Part shown: in pieces, positions 27,022 to 36,366 of the stretch | Layout: each line of letters starts with the position of its first letter | Position numbering within the stretch: the stretch's first letter is position 1 | Assembly (NCBI GenBank): GCA_034437035.1 | Contig: DAOTUI010000128.1 | Coordinates: forward strand, 1 to 64,000 | DNA length: 64,000 bases | Direction: 5' to 3' | DNA from: CAKZQX01 sp034437035 | Lineage (GTDB): Bacteria; Chloroflexota; Chloroflexia; Chloroflexales; Chloroflexaceae | The notes under the pieces: model-generated | Database searches by the model: none | Told to the model about the DNA's origin: nothing | The model's input: the letters and a program-made list of their open reading frames with translations, nothing else | Translations under genes and position numbers: made by a program

Positions 27022-30000
27022 ATGATAATCTCTGATACCTCTATTCGGCAGCCCGTCATGGTGACCATGGCAATGCTTGCCCTGGTCGTCGTCGGGTTGG
27101 TAGCCTTTTTTCGTATGCCGGTTAATCTGCTGCCGGATATCGAGGTGCCGATTGTCTCGGTGACGATTGCCTACCCCGGTGCCGGCCCCGAGACGATTGC
27201 CGACCAGGTGGTCCAACCTGTCGAGGATGAACTGGTCGCTCTCAGCGGCGTCACCAATGTCACCGGCACGGCGGGGCAAGGCGTCGCGATCTTCCTGATC
27301 GAGTTTGAGCAGGACCGTGATGTGGATTTTGCCCTCCAGGATGTGCGCGAGAGTGTTTCCAGTATCCGCAACCAGTTGCCCCAGGATATCAATGAACCGG
27401 TCTTTCAGACCTTTGATCCGGCCGCTACGCCTATCCTGACCCTGGCGATCAACAGCGAGGTCGAGCTGGAACAGGGCGAACTGCGCCGGATCGTTGATGA
27501 AGAGATTGAACCCCAGATCCAGCGGGTATCGGGCGTTGGTGCAACGACAATCTCCGGTGGGCAGGAGCGCCAGGTTGATGTTATGCTCGATCTGCAACGC
27601 CTGACAGCCCTGCGCATCCTGCCATCCCAGGTGGGGGATGCTATCAGGCAGGAAACGATTGATCTGGGTCTGGGCAAAACTCTGTTTAACGAGCGCGAAG
27701 TGAACATCCGCGCGCTCGATCCATTTGACACACCCGCTGAAATTGCGCTGGTCGGTATCCCCGGTACGACCTACCAGATTAACGACCTGGGACAGGTCGA
27801 AATGGGCTTTGCCGCGATCGAAACCTACACCCGCCTGAACGGAAGTGACGCCCTCAGCCTGGAGATCCGCAAGCAGAGTGGTACCAATACCGTCACCGTG
27901 GCAGAAAATGCCCTGGCAGCCGTTGAGGAGGCCTTCGCCGCATACCCGAACCTCAACTATGTAGTCGTCAGCAACGATGCCGAACAGGTACAGCAGAGTG
28001 TCCGGGGCGCAATCAACGAGATTGTGGTCGCCGTCGTCTTTGCCTCGCTGGTCGTGTTTATCTTCTTCCGCGACCTGCGTAACACCCTGGTAACGGTGAT
28101 CGGTCTGCCGGTAATTATTATCGCCACTTTCGGCATTATGACGCTCTTCGGGCTGACCATCAATATTCTGACCCTGCTGGCACTCTCAATCTCGGTTGGC
28201 CTGGTAATCGACGACGCCATTGTGGTGCGCGAGAATATCTTCCGCCACATGGAGATGGGGAAGACGCCCCGCGAAGCCGCCGGCCAGGGTACCTCCGAGG
28301 TGGCTGCCTCAGTGCTGGCAATGAACCTGACGCTGTTTGCGGTGTTTGTGCCGGTCACCTTTACCACCGGCACGGCGGGCATTATCTTCCAGTCGTTTGG
28401 CATCACTGTGGCCGGGGCGAGTGCCATCTCGCTGTTCGAAGCCTTTACGCTGGCGCCTGCGGTTTCGGCCTACTGGTTTAAACAGCAGGAGCCGGAGGCG
28501 GAAGAAGAAGAGGAGGAGGAAGCCCAGGAAGAAGCGAGCTGGATGGAGCGTCTCTACCTGCCGGTCCTGGCCTGGTCCCTGCGCTACCGCTGGCTAACGG
28601 TGCTCGTCGGCGTGGCGGTGCTGGTCGCCAGTGTCTTTGCCGTGCGTACCGTCGATTTTGCCTTCCTTCCGGAAAGCGACCGCCCCCGGCTCGGTATTGC
28701 CTTTGAACTGGAACCGGGGACACCGCTGGAGCGGACCAACCAGATAGCGCAGGAGGCCGAGCAGATCCTGCTGGCCGACCCGGCGGTCAAGAATGTGCTG
28801 ACCACCGTGGGCGGCAACACGGCCCAGACCGGCGGAATTGCGATTGGTGCCGGCGGGGGTGCGGAACAGGCAACCTTCCTGGTCAACCTGAACGACGCCG
28901 CCGACATTGACGAGACGATCCAGCGCCTCGACGACAACCTCGCTCAGTTTCCCGACCTGGTGATCAGCCCGCCCAGCTACCAGCTTGGCACCAGCACCGC
29001 CGTCACCGCCCGCCCGATCCAGGTACAGGTGCGCACGACCGGCTCGCTGGAGGATGTAGCGCCGGTGATTGATCGGATGACTGCGGCGATTGAGGATGTG
29101 CCCGGGCTGATGTATGTCGACTCGACCTACGCACCGGGCAATCCCGAGCTGCAGGTCGAGATTATTCTGGATCGAGCCAATGAGTATGGGTTGAGTAACG
29201 CGACTCTGGCCCAAAATGTGCGAACCTTGCTAGACGGGAGTGATGTAGCCAGCTATCGTGAAGGTGGCGAAGAGTTTCCGATCATTGTGCAACTCCAACC
29301 CGAAGATCGCCAGGATATCGAAGATTTGCAAAACCTGCGGCTGCCAATTCGCGGCGACCTGGTGCCCGTACGCACGGTCGCCAATGTGGAACTGGCAACC
29401 GGTCCCTCCTCCATTCGGCGCGCCGACCGGCAGATCGAAGTTGTGATTGGCGGGTTCAATATCGGCCGCAATATTAACGATGTTCAGTCGGATATCCAGG
29501 AACGGCTTGCAGCAATTGAAAAGCCGGCCGCCGTCACCGTCAGCTATGGCGGGTCCACCCAGGAGCAGTCGGAAGGCTTTAGCAGTCTCTTACTGGCCAT
29601 GGGGCTCTCGGTGGCCTTCGTCTTTATGGTGCTTGCTAGCCAGTTCGGCTCCTATGTCCAGCCGTTGATCATTATGCTGGCGATGCCCTTCAGCGCGATT
29701 GGCGCGTTCCTGGCGCTGACCCTGACCGGCACCACCCTGACCATTCTGGCAATGATTGGCTTCATTATGCTGCTGGGTCTCGTCACCAAGAACTCGATCC
29801 TGCTGGTCGATTTTGCCAACCGCTCGCGCGAGATGACCGATGATCTGAATGAGGCAATTCTGCGGGCCGGCCGCCTGCGGTTGCGACCGATCTTGATGAC
29901 CTCGCTGACGGTTATTCTGGGGAGTTTGCCGGCAGCAATTGGCCTGGGGCAAGGTGCCGGACTGCGCCAGGGCCTGGCAACCGTGGTCGTCGGCGGGATG

Positions 30001-30201
30001 ATTACCTCAACCCTGCTGACCCTGGTGATTATTCCGGTGGCCTACAATCTGGTAGAGTCGGCCCGCCTCGGCATCGCCCGCCGGCGCGAACGCCGCCGGC
30101 AGCGCGCCGAGGAGCACAAGCAGCCGGACGAAGCGCGTCCGCGCCCGGCAGCAGGTCAGGAGCAGTCAACTGAGCGGCGCAGACATGAGGCCCGGAGTTA
30201 A
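27022..30201 (+). CDS. RND-family efflux permease (AcrB/HAE1-like)
   Basis: A 1059-residue inner-membrane transporter using proton motive force. The N-terminus ISDTSIRQPVMVTMAMLALVVVGL and PVNLLPDIEVPIVSV are typical of HAE1/AcrB. Twelve membrane segments fall in the usual 1+5+1+5 pattern. VIDDAIVVRENIFRHME in TM4 (about residues 393-410) carries the paired aspartates of the proton relay. A Glu-rich insert (about 490-510) lies in the central loop. The C-terminus is a basic, charged tail. It is first in an operon with an adaptor lipoprotein and a secreted protein. No TolC-type gene, consistent with a single-membrane cell. Substrate unknown. Confidence 0.93.
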   Translation: MIISDTSIRQPVMVTMAMLALVVVGLVAFFRMPVNLLPDIEVPIVSVTIAYPGAGPETIADQVVQPVEDELVALSGVTNVTGTAGQGVAIFLIEFEQDRDVDFALQDVRESVSSIRNQLPQDINEPVFQTFDPAATPILTLAINSEVELEQGELRRIVDEEIEPQIQRVSGVGATTISGGQERQVDVMLDLQRLTALRILPSQVGDAIRQETIDLGLGKTLFNEREVNIRALDPFDTPAEIALVGIPGTTYQINDLGQVEMGFAAIETYTRLNGSDALSLEIRKQSGTNTVTVAENALAAVEEAFAAYPNLNYVVVSNDAEQVQQSVRGAINEIVVAVVFASLVVFIFFRDLRNTLVTVIGLPVIIIATFGIMTLFGLTINILTLLALSISVGLVIDDAIVVRENIFRHMEMGKTPREAAGQGTSEVAASVLAMNLTLFAVFVPVTFTTGTAGIIFQSFGITVAGASAISLFEAFTLAPAVSAYWFKQQEPEAEEEEEEEAQEEASWMERLYLPVLAWSLRYRWLTVLVGVAVLVASVFAVRTVDFAFLPESDRPRLGIAFELEPGTPLERTNQIAQEAEQILLADPAVKNVLTTVGGNTAQTGGIAIGAGGGAEQATFLVNLNDAADIDETIQRLDDNLAQFPDLVISPPSYQLGTSTAVTARPIQVQVRTTGSLEDVAPVIDRMTAAIEDVPGLMYVDSTYAPGNPELQVEIILDRANEYGLSNATLAQNVRTLLDGSDVASYREGGEEFPIIVQLQPEDRQDIEDLQNLRLPIRGDLVPVRTVANVELATGPSSIRRADRQIEVVIGGFNIGRNINDVQSDIQERLAAIEKPAAVTVSYGGSTQEQSEGFSSLLLAMGLSVAFVFMVLASQFGSYVQPLIIMLAMPFSAIGAFLALTLTGTTLTILAMIGFIMLLGLVTKNSILLVDFANRSREMTDDLNEAILRAGRLRLRPILMTSLTVILGSLPAAIGLGQGAGLRQGLATVVVGGMITSTLLTLVIIPVAYNLVESARLGIARRRERRRQRAEEHKQPDEARPRPAAGQEQSTERRRHEARS

Positions 30202-30234
30202 CTTAAGCAACACTCAACACAAGGAGAAGCGACA

Positions 30235-31950
30235 GTGACGCGTCACATAGGAATCGCCGTTATGCTGCTGGTAGCCACAATTGGTCTCAGCACCTGCGCA
30301 CCGGATATGCCGGGGGTGAGTGCGCCTACCGCAACCGTTCAACGCACCGCCGTCGCCAGGCAACCGGAGCCGACCCCAACCGCCCTGCCGGCGCTGCCGG
30401 GACAGATCGAACTGGAGTTTGATGTCACGGCAACCGGCGCGGTCAGGGCATTTCAAGATGCTGAAATCGCCTTCCAGACCGGCGGTACCGTCAACGAGAT
30501 CTATGTCGAAGAGGGCGATATAGTGCAGGCGGGCGAACTCCTGGCAATCCTCGACGTGCGCCGTCTGGAGCAGAGCATTCGCAACGCCGAGGCCGCCCTG
30601 CAGAGCGCCCAGGCCCAACTCGAAGGTCTGGACCCGACCGAGGAGCAGATCCGGCAGGCCGAAGCCGGTCTGCAGCAGGCGCGGGGCCAATTGAACCAGG
30701 CCCAGGGCGCGGTGACACCGCAGGACGTTAATGCCGCACAGCAGCAGATCAACCAGGCACAGGCGACCCTTAACGATGTTCTGGCCGGGCCGGACGAGGT
30801 GGATATCCGCGCTGCCTCGGCGCAACGTGACGCGGCCCTGGCCGGGCTGGAGACGCAGCGTGTGCAGCTTTCGCAGGCTAAAACCCAGGCGCAGATCACC
30901 GTGGCCCGCACAACCAACCAGGTCTGGGCCGCGCAGAGCAACTACAGCAATGCCTACTGGAACTGGCGTGACTCGGAAAACTTTGACCCGGAACTGGGTT
31001 TGCCGGAGGCCATCCCGGTTGATTTTGATCTGGGGATTGATATATCCGACAATATCTCCGGATTCTTTAGCGATCAACTGCTGCAGGCCATTGTTCAGTT
31101 GCGGCAGGCCAACCTGGCGCTGGAGGAGGCCCAGCTTGGTTATGAACAGGCGGGGCTGGCCGAGATTGCCGGGTTGCAGCAGGCCGAGGCCCAGGTCAAT
31201 CAGGCGCAGGCGCAACTGGATCAACTGTTGCAGCCGCCAGAGGAGAGCCAGGTGGCCCAGGCCCGCGCAGCGGTCGCCAACGCCCAGGCCAACCTCGCCA
31301 AACTGACCGGCCGGCAGCGCGAAGGGCAGATCCAGGCGGCCCAGGGCGGCGTCGGCCAGGCCCAGGCCAATCTGGACCGACTGCTGACTACGCCAACCGA
31401 GTCGCAGCAGGCCCAGGCCGAAGCGGGGATCGCTCAGGCCGAGGCTGCCCTGGCCCAGACACAGCTCAACCGCGAGTATGCCGAGATCCGCGCCCCCTTC
31501 GACGGCGAGGTGGCGGTAGTTAATATCGATCCGGGTGACGTGGTTGCGGCCGGTGGTCCCGCCCGCGAACCGGCCATCCGCCTGGTGGATATGTCGCGGC
31601 TCTATGTTGATGTGTTCGTCAACGAGGCATTGATCGACCGGGTAGAAGTGGGGCAGCCGGTGCAGATTGTCGCCGACGCGATAGCCGGACGGGTCTTCAC
31701 CGGCACAGTAACATTTATCGCGCCCACAGCGGAGATCCAGCAGGGTGTGACCACCTACCAGGTCCGCATCGAACTGGACGAGGCCCCCGAGCCGCTGCGC
31801 ATCGGCATGACCGTGGTAGCCAATATTGCCGGTGTGGATGCAACAGAAGCGGATGTGATCAGCGGCGATTCGGAGGTGAACGACGCCGAAGCAGAAGACG
31901 CGGAAGAGATGAACAATAACCTGGACACTACCGAGGAGGAAACACCATGA
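30235..31950 (+). CDS. HlyD/MFP-family efflux adaptor lipoprotein
   Basis: A 571-residue periplasmic-adaptor-type protein starting at GTG after ACAAGGAGAAG. The signal sequence ends in lipobox LSTC (lipidated C21). After a Pro/Thr linker comes a biotinyl-lipoyl half-domain (about 65-110), then about 320 residues of coiled coil full of QAQAQL heptads, much longer than in AcrA. The second lipoyl half follows (EIRAPFDGEVAVVNIDPGDV, about 410-430), then beta-barrel and membrane-proximal domains and an acidic tail. It couples to the permease upstream (33-bp gap). The long coil may span the thick wall. Confidence 0.92.
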   Translation: MTRHIGIAVMLLVATIGLSTCAPDMPGVSAPTATVQRTAVARQPEPTPTALPALPGQIELEFDVTATGAVRAFQDAEIAFQTGGTVNEIYVEEGDIVQAGELLAILDVRRLEQSIRNAEAALQSAQAQLEGLDPTEEQIRQAEAGLQQARGQLNQAQGAVTPQDVNAAQQQINQAQATLNDVLAGPDEVDIRAASAQRDAALAGLETQRVQLSQAKTQAQITVARTTNQVWAAQSNYSNAYWNWRDSENFDPELGLPEAIPVDFDLGIDISDNISGFFSDQLLQAIVQLRQANLALEEAQLGYEQAGLAEIAGLQQAEAQVNQAQAQLDQLLQPPEESQVAQARAAVANAQANLAKLTGRQREGQIQAAQGGVGQAQANLDRLLTTPTESQQAQAEAGIAQAEAALAQTQLNREYAEIRAPFDGEVAVVNIDPGDVVAAGGPAREPAIRLVDMSRLYVDVFVNEALIDRVEVGQPVQIVADAIAGRVFTGTVTFIAPTAEIQQGVTTYQVRIELDEAPEPLRIGMTVVANIAGVDATEADVISGDSEVNDAEAEDAEEMNNNLDTTEEETP

Positions 31951-32633
31951 AACAGCTTCCAGGCATCCTTATGATTGTGCTGCTGCTGTGTGCCGGCAGC
32001 GGTCCTGTCGCCGGGCGCGCCATGGCCCAGCCGGCGCCACCGCTCCCCAGGGAGTCGAATGTGCAGCCCCAGGTGGGCGCGCGCGGCACGCTGTTTCGCT
32101 TCGTCGCCACCGGCTTCCTGCCCCAGGAGGGCGTCGGTCTGTGGCTCAATACCCCCGATGGCCGCGCCGTTGACGCCGATGTCGATGACTTCGACGGTGC
32201 AAACGACATCGGGCGCGCCGATTGGGAGTGGGCCGCGCCGCTGGATGCGCAGCCGGGCATCTGGCAGATGGTTACGCTGGGCATGGCGAGCGGGGTCCAG
32301 CATATCATCAGTTTTGAAATCGACCGGCAGACCCCGCCGCCGATTGAGGCAAATGTGCAGCCACACGAGGCTGTCGCGGGCACCCGCTTTGCCTTCTTTG
32401 CGCGCGGCTTCATCCCGGGCGAAACCATCAGCGCCTGGCTGATCAGCCCGACCGGCGCAACCATCGACGACGGCAACGTCCGACAACTCAACGAGGCCGG
32501 CCCCTCCGGCCGCGCCGACTGGTACTGGTACTCACCGATTGACTCGCTGCCAGGCACCTGGCAGATGGTCGCCCGTGGCGACACGAGCGGGGTGGAGGTG
32601 GTGATTCCCTTCAGGATTGAGCAAGAGGTGTGA
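31947..32633 (+). CDS. secreted protein with two ~90-residue internal repeats
   Basis: A 228-residue protein with an N-terminal signal peptide (hydrophobic about 5-22, likely cleavage after GRAMA). The mature part is two homologous beta-rich domains (about 35-125 and 132-225). Both begin NVQP, contain a (A/T)GF(L/I)P turn and GRADW(E/Y)W, and end PG(I/T)WQMV followed by SGV. Its ATG overlaps the adaptor's stop (ATGA), so it is translationally coupled to the pump. It is probably an exported accessory part of the RND system. Not a named family that I recognise. Confidence 0.8.
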   Translation: MKQLPGILMIVLLLCAGSGPVAGRAMAQPAPPLPRESNVQPQVGARGTLFRFVATGFLPQEGVGLWLNTPDGRAVDADVDDFDGANDIGRADWEWAAPLDAQPGIWQMVTLGMASGVQHIISFEIDRQTPPPIEANVQPHEAVAGTRFAFFARGFIPGETISAWLISPTGATIDDGNVRQLNEAGPSGRADWYWYSPIDSLPGTWQMVARGDTSGVEVVIPFRIEQEV

Positions 32634-32796
32634 GGCAGGCCGGGGAGCGATGTGCCGTGCTGCGTCGTTCCCCTGCTCTGTCGGCATGAGTCGCTCAACA
32701 AAGAATACGTTGCTTTTTTAACGCAAAGGCGCAAAGACGCGAAGGGAAACGGCGAAACATAGAGTTTTCACGCCGCACGCCGCACGCCTAACGTCC

Positions 32797-33561
32797 CTAC
32801 CGTGCGTGGCTCTCGATCACCTGCGCCAGGCGGCGCTGGAGATCCCCGGTGGTGGCGGGTGTCACCTGGAGGTGGGCAAAGCGCTCATTCATATCGAACG
32901 CGGCATCGAACAGCCCTGACAGGCCGCGCGCCCGCCGATCCAACTCCAGAAAGACATCCAACGTCTCGCCCTGCAGCCGGAAGATCAGCTCAAGTTCCTG
33001 CAGGCGGCGGCGGTACTCACCGATGGGCCGGAACTCAAACTCCTGCACAAACGGATGCGACAGGATACCCAGACGGCTATGTTCGCAATCGACCTTCGCC
33101 AGTTGAAACCCCAGCGCCTCAACCGCACTCAGTACCTGCGTCATCAGCAGATGCGGCTGCACCTGGATATAGTCCTGGTCCTTAGGATCAAGTGCCCCCG
33201 GAATATCCAGCCCGGTCTTGAGGTAGACCGGCACCTTATGCACTGTGACCGGCGTCTCTTCCGGCAGGCGGACGGTAAAGGGCACCACGCGGGTCTGCTG
33301 CGGCTCGATCACCGTGCGTTCAGCCAACTGGTGCCGCGCCAGCACATGCTCCGCATAGTAGGTCGAGTCGCCCGACTCACGCTTATACCGCGTTGCTACC
33401 ATCAAATAGATCGCATCCAGATCCTGCGCAACATTGCCTCCCTGAATATGTATCTCCCCAGTCACTTGATCACCGGGAACAAAACTCGACTGACTGAGGC
33501 GTGTGTCAACCTTCGCTGCACCGATGCCTACCGTTGCCAGAGCCTTCTGAAAAAAGTCCAT
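32797..33561 (-). CDS. Spo0M (SpoOM)-family arrestin-like protein
   Basis: A 254-residue protein beginning FFQKALATVGIGAAKVDTRL, with GDQVTGEIHIQGG and the following strands of the sporulation-control protein Spo0M, which has an arrestin-like double beta-sandwich (about 1-135 and 140-250). Widespread outside spore-formers, with a poorly defined role in cell-envelope or stress physiology. Cytoplasmic, no membrane segment. Monocistronic, convergent with the efflux operon. An AAGGCAAGGA sequence precedes the ATG. Confidence 0.88.
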   Translation of the reverse strand: MDFFQKALATVGIGAAKVDTRLSQSSFVPGDQVTGEIHIQGGNVAQDLDAIYLMVATRYKRESGDSTYYAEHVLARHQLAERTVIEPQQTRVVPFTVRLPEETPVTVHKVPVYLKTGLDIPGALDPKDQDYIQVQPHLLMTQVLSAVEALGFQLAKVDCEHSRLGILSHPFVQEFEFRPIGEYRRRLQELELIFRLQGETLDVFLELDRRARGLSGLFDAAFDMNERFAHLQVTPATTGDLQRRLAQVIESHAR

Positions 33562-33712
33562 TGTGTCCTTGCCTTTCCAGATTCGTCACAATCCAGCCTG
33601 CCGGCAGTGATACCAACAACAAACCAGGGGAGATTGGGAATATCCCCCCCGGTTTGCTCATGATACGATCTGCTGTTGGAAAAAGTTTCCGGGTATGACA
33701 CCCGTCATTCAC

Positions 33713-33906
33713 CAAGTTACGCAGTCTCTCCTTTGAAAGTGGATATCGCCTCCGGCAGGGCGGAAAATTCCCGATCTTTATTCCCAAAAATTTGGCTCCT
33801 TGAGCCAAATTTTTGGGAAAAGAAAGAAGAAGTACCATGCTGCCGCAGGCGAAGACCGCTTTCATCTTGTCAGACGTGCAGTTTGAACACCCACCGCGTA
33901 ACTCGT
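33713..33906. mobile_element. TTACGC palindromic element, copy 18
   Basis: Perfect 9-bp target duplication GTCATTCAC (33704-33712 and 33907-33915). Hairpin half-stem TTCCCAAAAATTTGGCTC. The right end is GCGTAACTCGT; the left end is slightly changed (CAAGTTACGC). Confidence 0.92.
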
Positions 33907-34037
33907 GTCATTCACGAACCGGCGCAACCGGCGGCCGCACAGCAGCGCATCCCTCCCTGCCCGCTGTGTTCTCTGTGGCAAAACAGGCGCACAACTGACG
34001 CCGGCCGTATCCCTCTGTTCTCTGTGGTCACATTCGC

Positions 34038-34535
34038 CTACGCGCCGTGTGCGCGGGTCTGCTGCCCCAGGAACTCCTGCGTCACCACCGGGATCTGCTG
34101 CTCAAGCCAGCCGGCCATATCCTGCTCATCCTGGAGGATCGTCTCGCAGACCTGCACGGTTTCGGCATCACCGATAGCCTGTGCCGCCGCAATCAGCGAG
34201 CGGTAGGCGGCAATTTCAAAGTTCTCCGAGGCATAATCGGCCAAGACATTCTTGACCAGTTCATCCTTCGCCGGTTCGGTGGAGGCACCCTGGATACGGC
34301 CCATCACATCCGAAATGCCGGTCTTGATCGTGGAGGTGCTGCCCCCCAGCCGCTCAATGCAACCCTTAACCAGCTCGGCGTGGCGGCGGGTCTGCTCCAG
34401 ATGCTGCCGGATCTTCGCGTGCATCTCCGGGCGGCCTGCGGTATCCTTCGCATGGTTCTCCAAAACACGGATTAGATTATGCTCCATGCCGTAGGCATCG
34501 TTCAGCCAACTGACCACTGTTTCTTGCTGAGTCAT
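34038..34535 (-). CDS. DUF892 ferritin-like protein, second paralogue
   Basis: A 165-residue four-helix protein starting TQQETVVSWLNDAYGMEHNL, with HLEQTRRHAELVKGCIERLG and ENFEIAAYRSLIAAAQ, and ending QDEQDMAGWLEQQIPVVTQE. It is a DUF892-type di-metal bundle like that at 20156 but clearly diverged. The start is placed at 34535, after GGAAGAAGC; 32 further in-frame codons upstream look non-coding. A sigma-54-type promoter on the minus strand lies 96 bp before the ATG, divergent from that of mgtC. Confidence 0.88.
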   Translation of the reverse strand: MTQQETVVSWLNDAYGMEHNLIRVLENHAKDTAGRPEMHAKIRQHLEQTRRHAELVKGCIERLGGSTSTIKTGISDVMGRIQGASTEPAKDELVKNVLADYASENFEIAAYRSLIAAAQAIGDAETVQVCETILQDEQDMAGWLEQQIPVVTQEFLGQQTRAHGA

Positions 34536-34631
34536 TGCTTCTTCCTTTCCGATTATCTTCCCTGATAATGTGTCCCGGACGTTCCTTGCCGGGTTCCTGC
34601 TTCGCGTCACCGCGCTGATCCCGATATTCAT

Positions 34632-34647
34632 TGCAAGTTATATGCCA
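34632..34647 (-). promoter_or_regulatory. sigma-54-type promoter for DUF892 gene 2
   Basis: On the minus strand the sequence is TGGCATATAACTTGCA. It lies 96 bp upstream of the ATG at 34535 and 6 bp from the divergent site for mgtC. Confidence 0.65.
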
Positions 34648-34653
34648 TACCCC

Positions 34654-34669
34654 TGGCACATAATTTGCA
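34654..34669 (+). promoter_or_regulatory. sigma-54-type promoter for the MgtC-like gene
   Basis: TGGCACATAATTTGCA, 99 bp before the ATG at 34769. Only 6 bp separate it from the opposing promoter, so both could share one set of upstream activator sites or compete for polymerase. Confidence 0.68.
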
Positions 34670-34768
34670 CGCTCAGGCTCTGTTCGACTGCAACTGGCGC
34701 GTTCAGTCGCTAGTCGGCAGTTCTGCGTCGCGGCAAAGCTGCACAGAAATCAGGAGAGGAGCAATAGC

Positions 34769-35275
34769 ATGCTGGATGCATTCCTGGAAGCGTGGATGAA
34801 TGATGTGAACCTGGATTGGCAGAAGATCGTTGTCTACATCATCAAATTCACCATGGCCTACATTCTGACCCTGCCGATTGCCCTGGAGCGGGAGACCTCA
34901 ACCCGGATTATGGGTTTACGCACCTTTCCGCTGGTGGCTGTGGCAAGCTGCGGCTATGTTCTAGTTGCGATTGCCGTAATTGGCGAGAATGCCGATGCAC
35001 AGGCGCGGATTATTCAGGGACTGATGAGTGGCATCGGCTTCATCGGCGGTGGAGCCATTCTGAAGGAGGGCGGATCGGTGCGCGGCACAGCTACGGCTGC
35101 CAGTGTCTGGACCACCGGCGGTATGGGCGCGGCGGTGGCCTATGACCACTATGAGATCGCAATTATCGTCAGTATTGTGACATTCCTGACCTTACATCTG
35201 CTGACGCCGGTTGAGAAGCGGATCAAAGCCAGACACACGGATCAAGAACCAACCCGGGCCGCCGAGGAGTCGTGA
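34769..35275 (+). CDS. MgtC/SapB-family membrane protein
   Basis: A 168-residue protein with four to five membrane segments. The motifs PIALERETSTRIMGLRTFPLV and GLMSGIGFIGGGAILKEGG, then VRGTATAASVWTTGGMGAA, are diagnostic of MgtC/SapB. The C-terminal soluble domain of full MgtC is missing, as in SapB-type members. MgtC proteins help survival in low Mg2+ or acid by acting on ATP synthase or ion transporters. Ribosome-binding site AGGAGAGGAG. Its sigma-54-type promoter is divergent from the DUF892 gene. Confidence 0.92.
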   Translation: MLDAFLEAWMNDVNLDWQKIVVYIIKFTMAYILTLPIALERETSTRIMGLRTFPLVAVASCGYVLVAIAVIGENADAQARIIQGLMSGIGFIGGGAILKEGGSVRGTATAASVWTTGGMGAAVAYDHYEIAIIVSIVTFLTLHLLTPVEKRIKARHTDQEPTRAAEES

Positions 35276-35536
35276 GATTCGTCTGCCGCAGTTCCAGTTG
35301 AAAGTTCAATCCATTCACCATTTTCTGCTTATGCCCGGTACGCAGCCCATGCTACAGAAATATCTCGCAAATCTCCCCACATACCGGGATAGCTTTTCCC
35401 GACCCCATCGATTACACTAAGACCACGGGGAGGAGTAAACAGCAACTACTGATGGGGCAGGAACACAATGAAGAAACTCCTCCTGCCCTATCCCCGTTTT
35501 CTGCTCTTCCACATGGGTTACGCGATTCTTAATGAC

Positions 35537-35955
35537 AGGGAGTTACGCCGTCACGTTCAAGTGAGGCATGTGCCTGAACGAACGGCCCGCCTCGCCTGCG
35601 GCAGCGTGGTACGTTCTGGAGCTTTTTGGCGGAAATGATGCACGTTGTGCATCATTTCCGCCAAAAAGGATGTCCCATTCCGCCCTGCCGGAGGCGAATC
35701 CCATTCACTGAATATACAACCGCGTAACTCCTGTTAATGACAGGACTTACGCGGTGCTGCCGGTTCCATCTTGGTACCAGACCTGAACGCCAGAATCGCC
35801 TGCGGCAGCGTGGTATGTTTATATACTTTTGCACAAAGAATTTGCACCTTGTGCAAATTTTTTGTGCAAAAGTATGGAATCTTCCACCCTACCGGAGGCG
35901 AATCGAGCCGTTTGTCCAGGCAGACGCCTGCCAGGTCAACGACCGCGTAATTCCT
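35537..35955. mobile_element. TTACGC palindromic elements, copies 19-20 in tandem
   Basis: Copies at 35537-35732 and 35742-35955. Flanks and spacer are CTTAATGAC, GTTAATGAC and GTTAATGAG. Hairpins: half-stem TTGGCGGAAATGATGCAC in copy 19, and CTTTTGCACAAA-type in copy 20 with one mismatch. The remaining part of 35276-36110 has no gene or RNA that I recognise. Confidence 0.9.
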
Positions 35956-36120
35956 GTTAATGAGACACCGTTCTGCTACCGCACGCCATATCCGGACTAT
36001 TTTTCAAAATTCATAAGGCGGCACGACGAAGTATGAAGCACACTGTGTTCATTTTGAACGATGCCGGACCAGATAAATGGTATCACTCTCTGGCACATGC
36101 GGCTGAGCCAAAAACAGAAT

Positions 36121-36153
36121 GAGACCCGGGATTCTGACCTCATCCCGGGCCTC
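36121..36153 (-). terminator. terminator-like hairpin after the permuted tRNA-like pair
   Basis: On the minus strand GAGGCCCGGGAT pairs with ATCCCGGGTCTC (12 bp with one G-T pair) and is followed about 7 nt later by TTTTT. It closes a transcript that would start at the promoter at 36495-36523. Confidence 0.5.
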
Positions 36154-36210
36154 GGAGTACCGCCCATTTGCGCACACCAGCACATTTAAGTCCAGGGTTC
36201 ACTCATTATA

Positions 36211-36286
36211 TCGCCTGCTCTTCCTTTGAGCTACCGATCCTGGAAAGATGGTGGATCGGGCCGGATTTGAACCGGCAACACAGCGA
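36211..36286 (-). tRNA. tRNA-like gene X in circularly permuted order (3' half first)
   Basis: Read on the minus strand, the 3' half comes first (36286 down to 36249): anticodon-stem strand TCGCT, variable loop GTGTT, T-arm GCCGG-TTCAAAT-CCGGC, acceptor CCGATCC, then A and an encoded CCA. After an 8-nt linker comes the 5' half (36240 down to 36211): acceptor GGATCGG, TA, D-arm GCTC-AAAGGAA-GAGC, A, anticodon-stem strand GGCGA. Acceptor 7/7, T-stem 5/5, D-stem 4/4 and anticodon stem 5/5 (one G-T) all pair. There is no continuous anticodon loop; the gene is open there, so no anticodon can be assigned. Confidence 0.7.
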
Positions 36287-36366
36287 TGCTTGACCCCGAA
36301 CGGTCGATCTGGCGTTCGGCGATGAATGCTGAAACTGGAGTGATAGTTTCAGCTTCGTGGTGTGCG

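Noticed and set aside
36206..36286. Ordinary tRNA genes in normal 5'-to-3' order
   Set aside because: The acceptor sequences pair only when the downstream 5' half is matched with the upstream 3' half. No partner for GGATCGG or GCGGGGG exists downstream on the minus strand.
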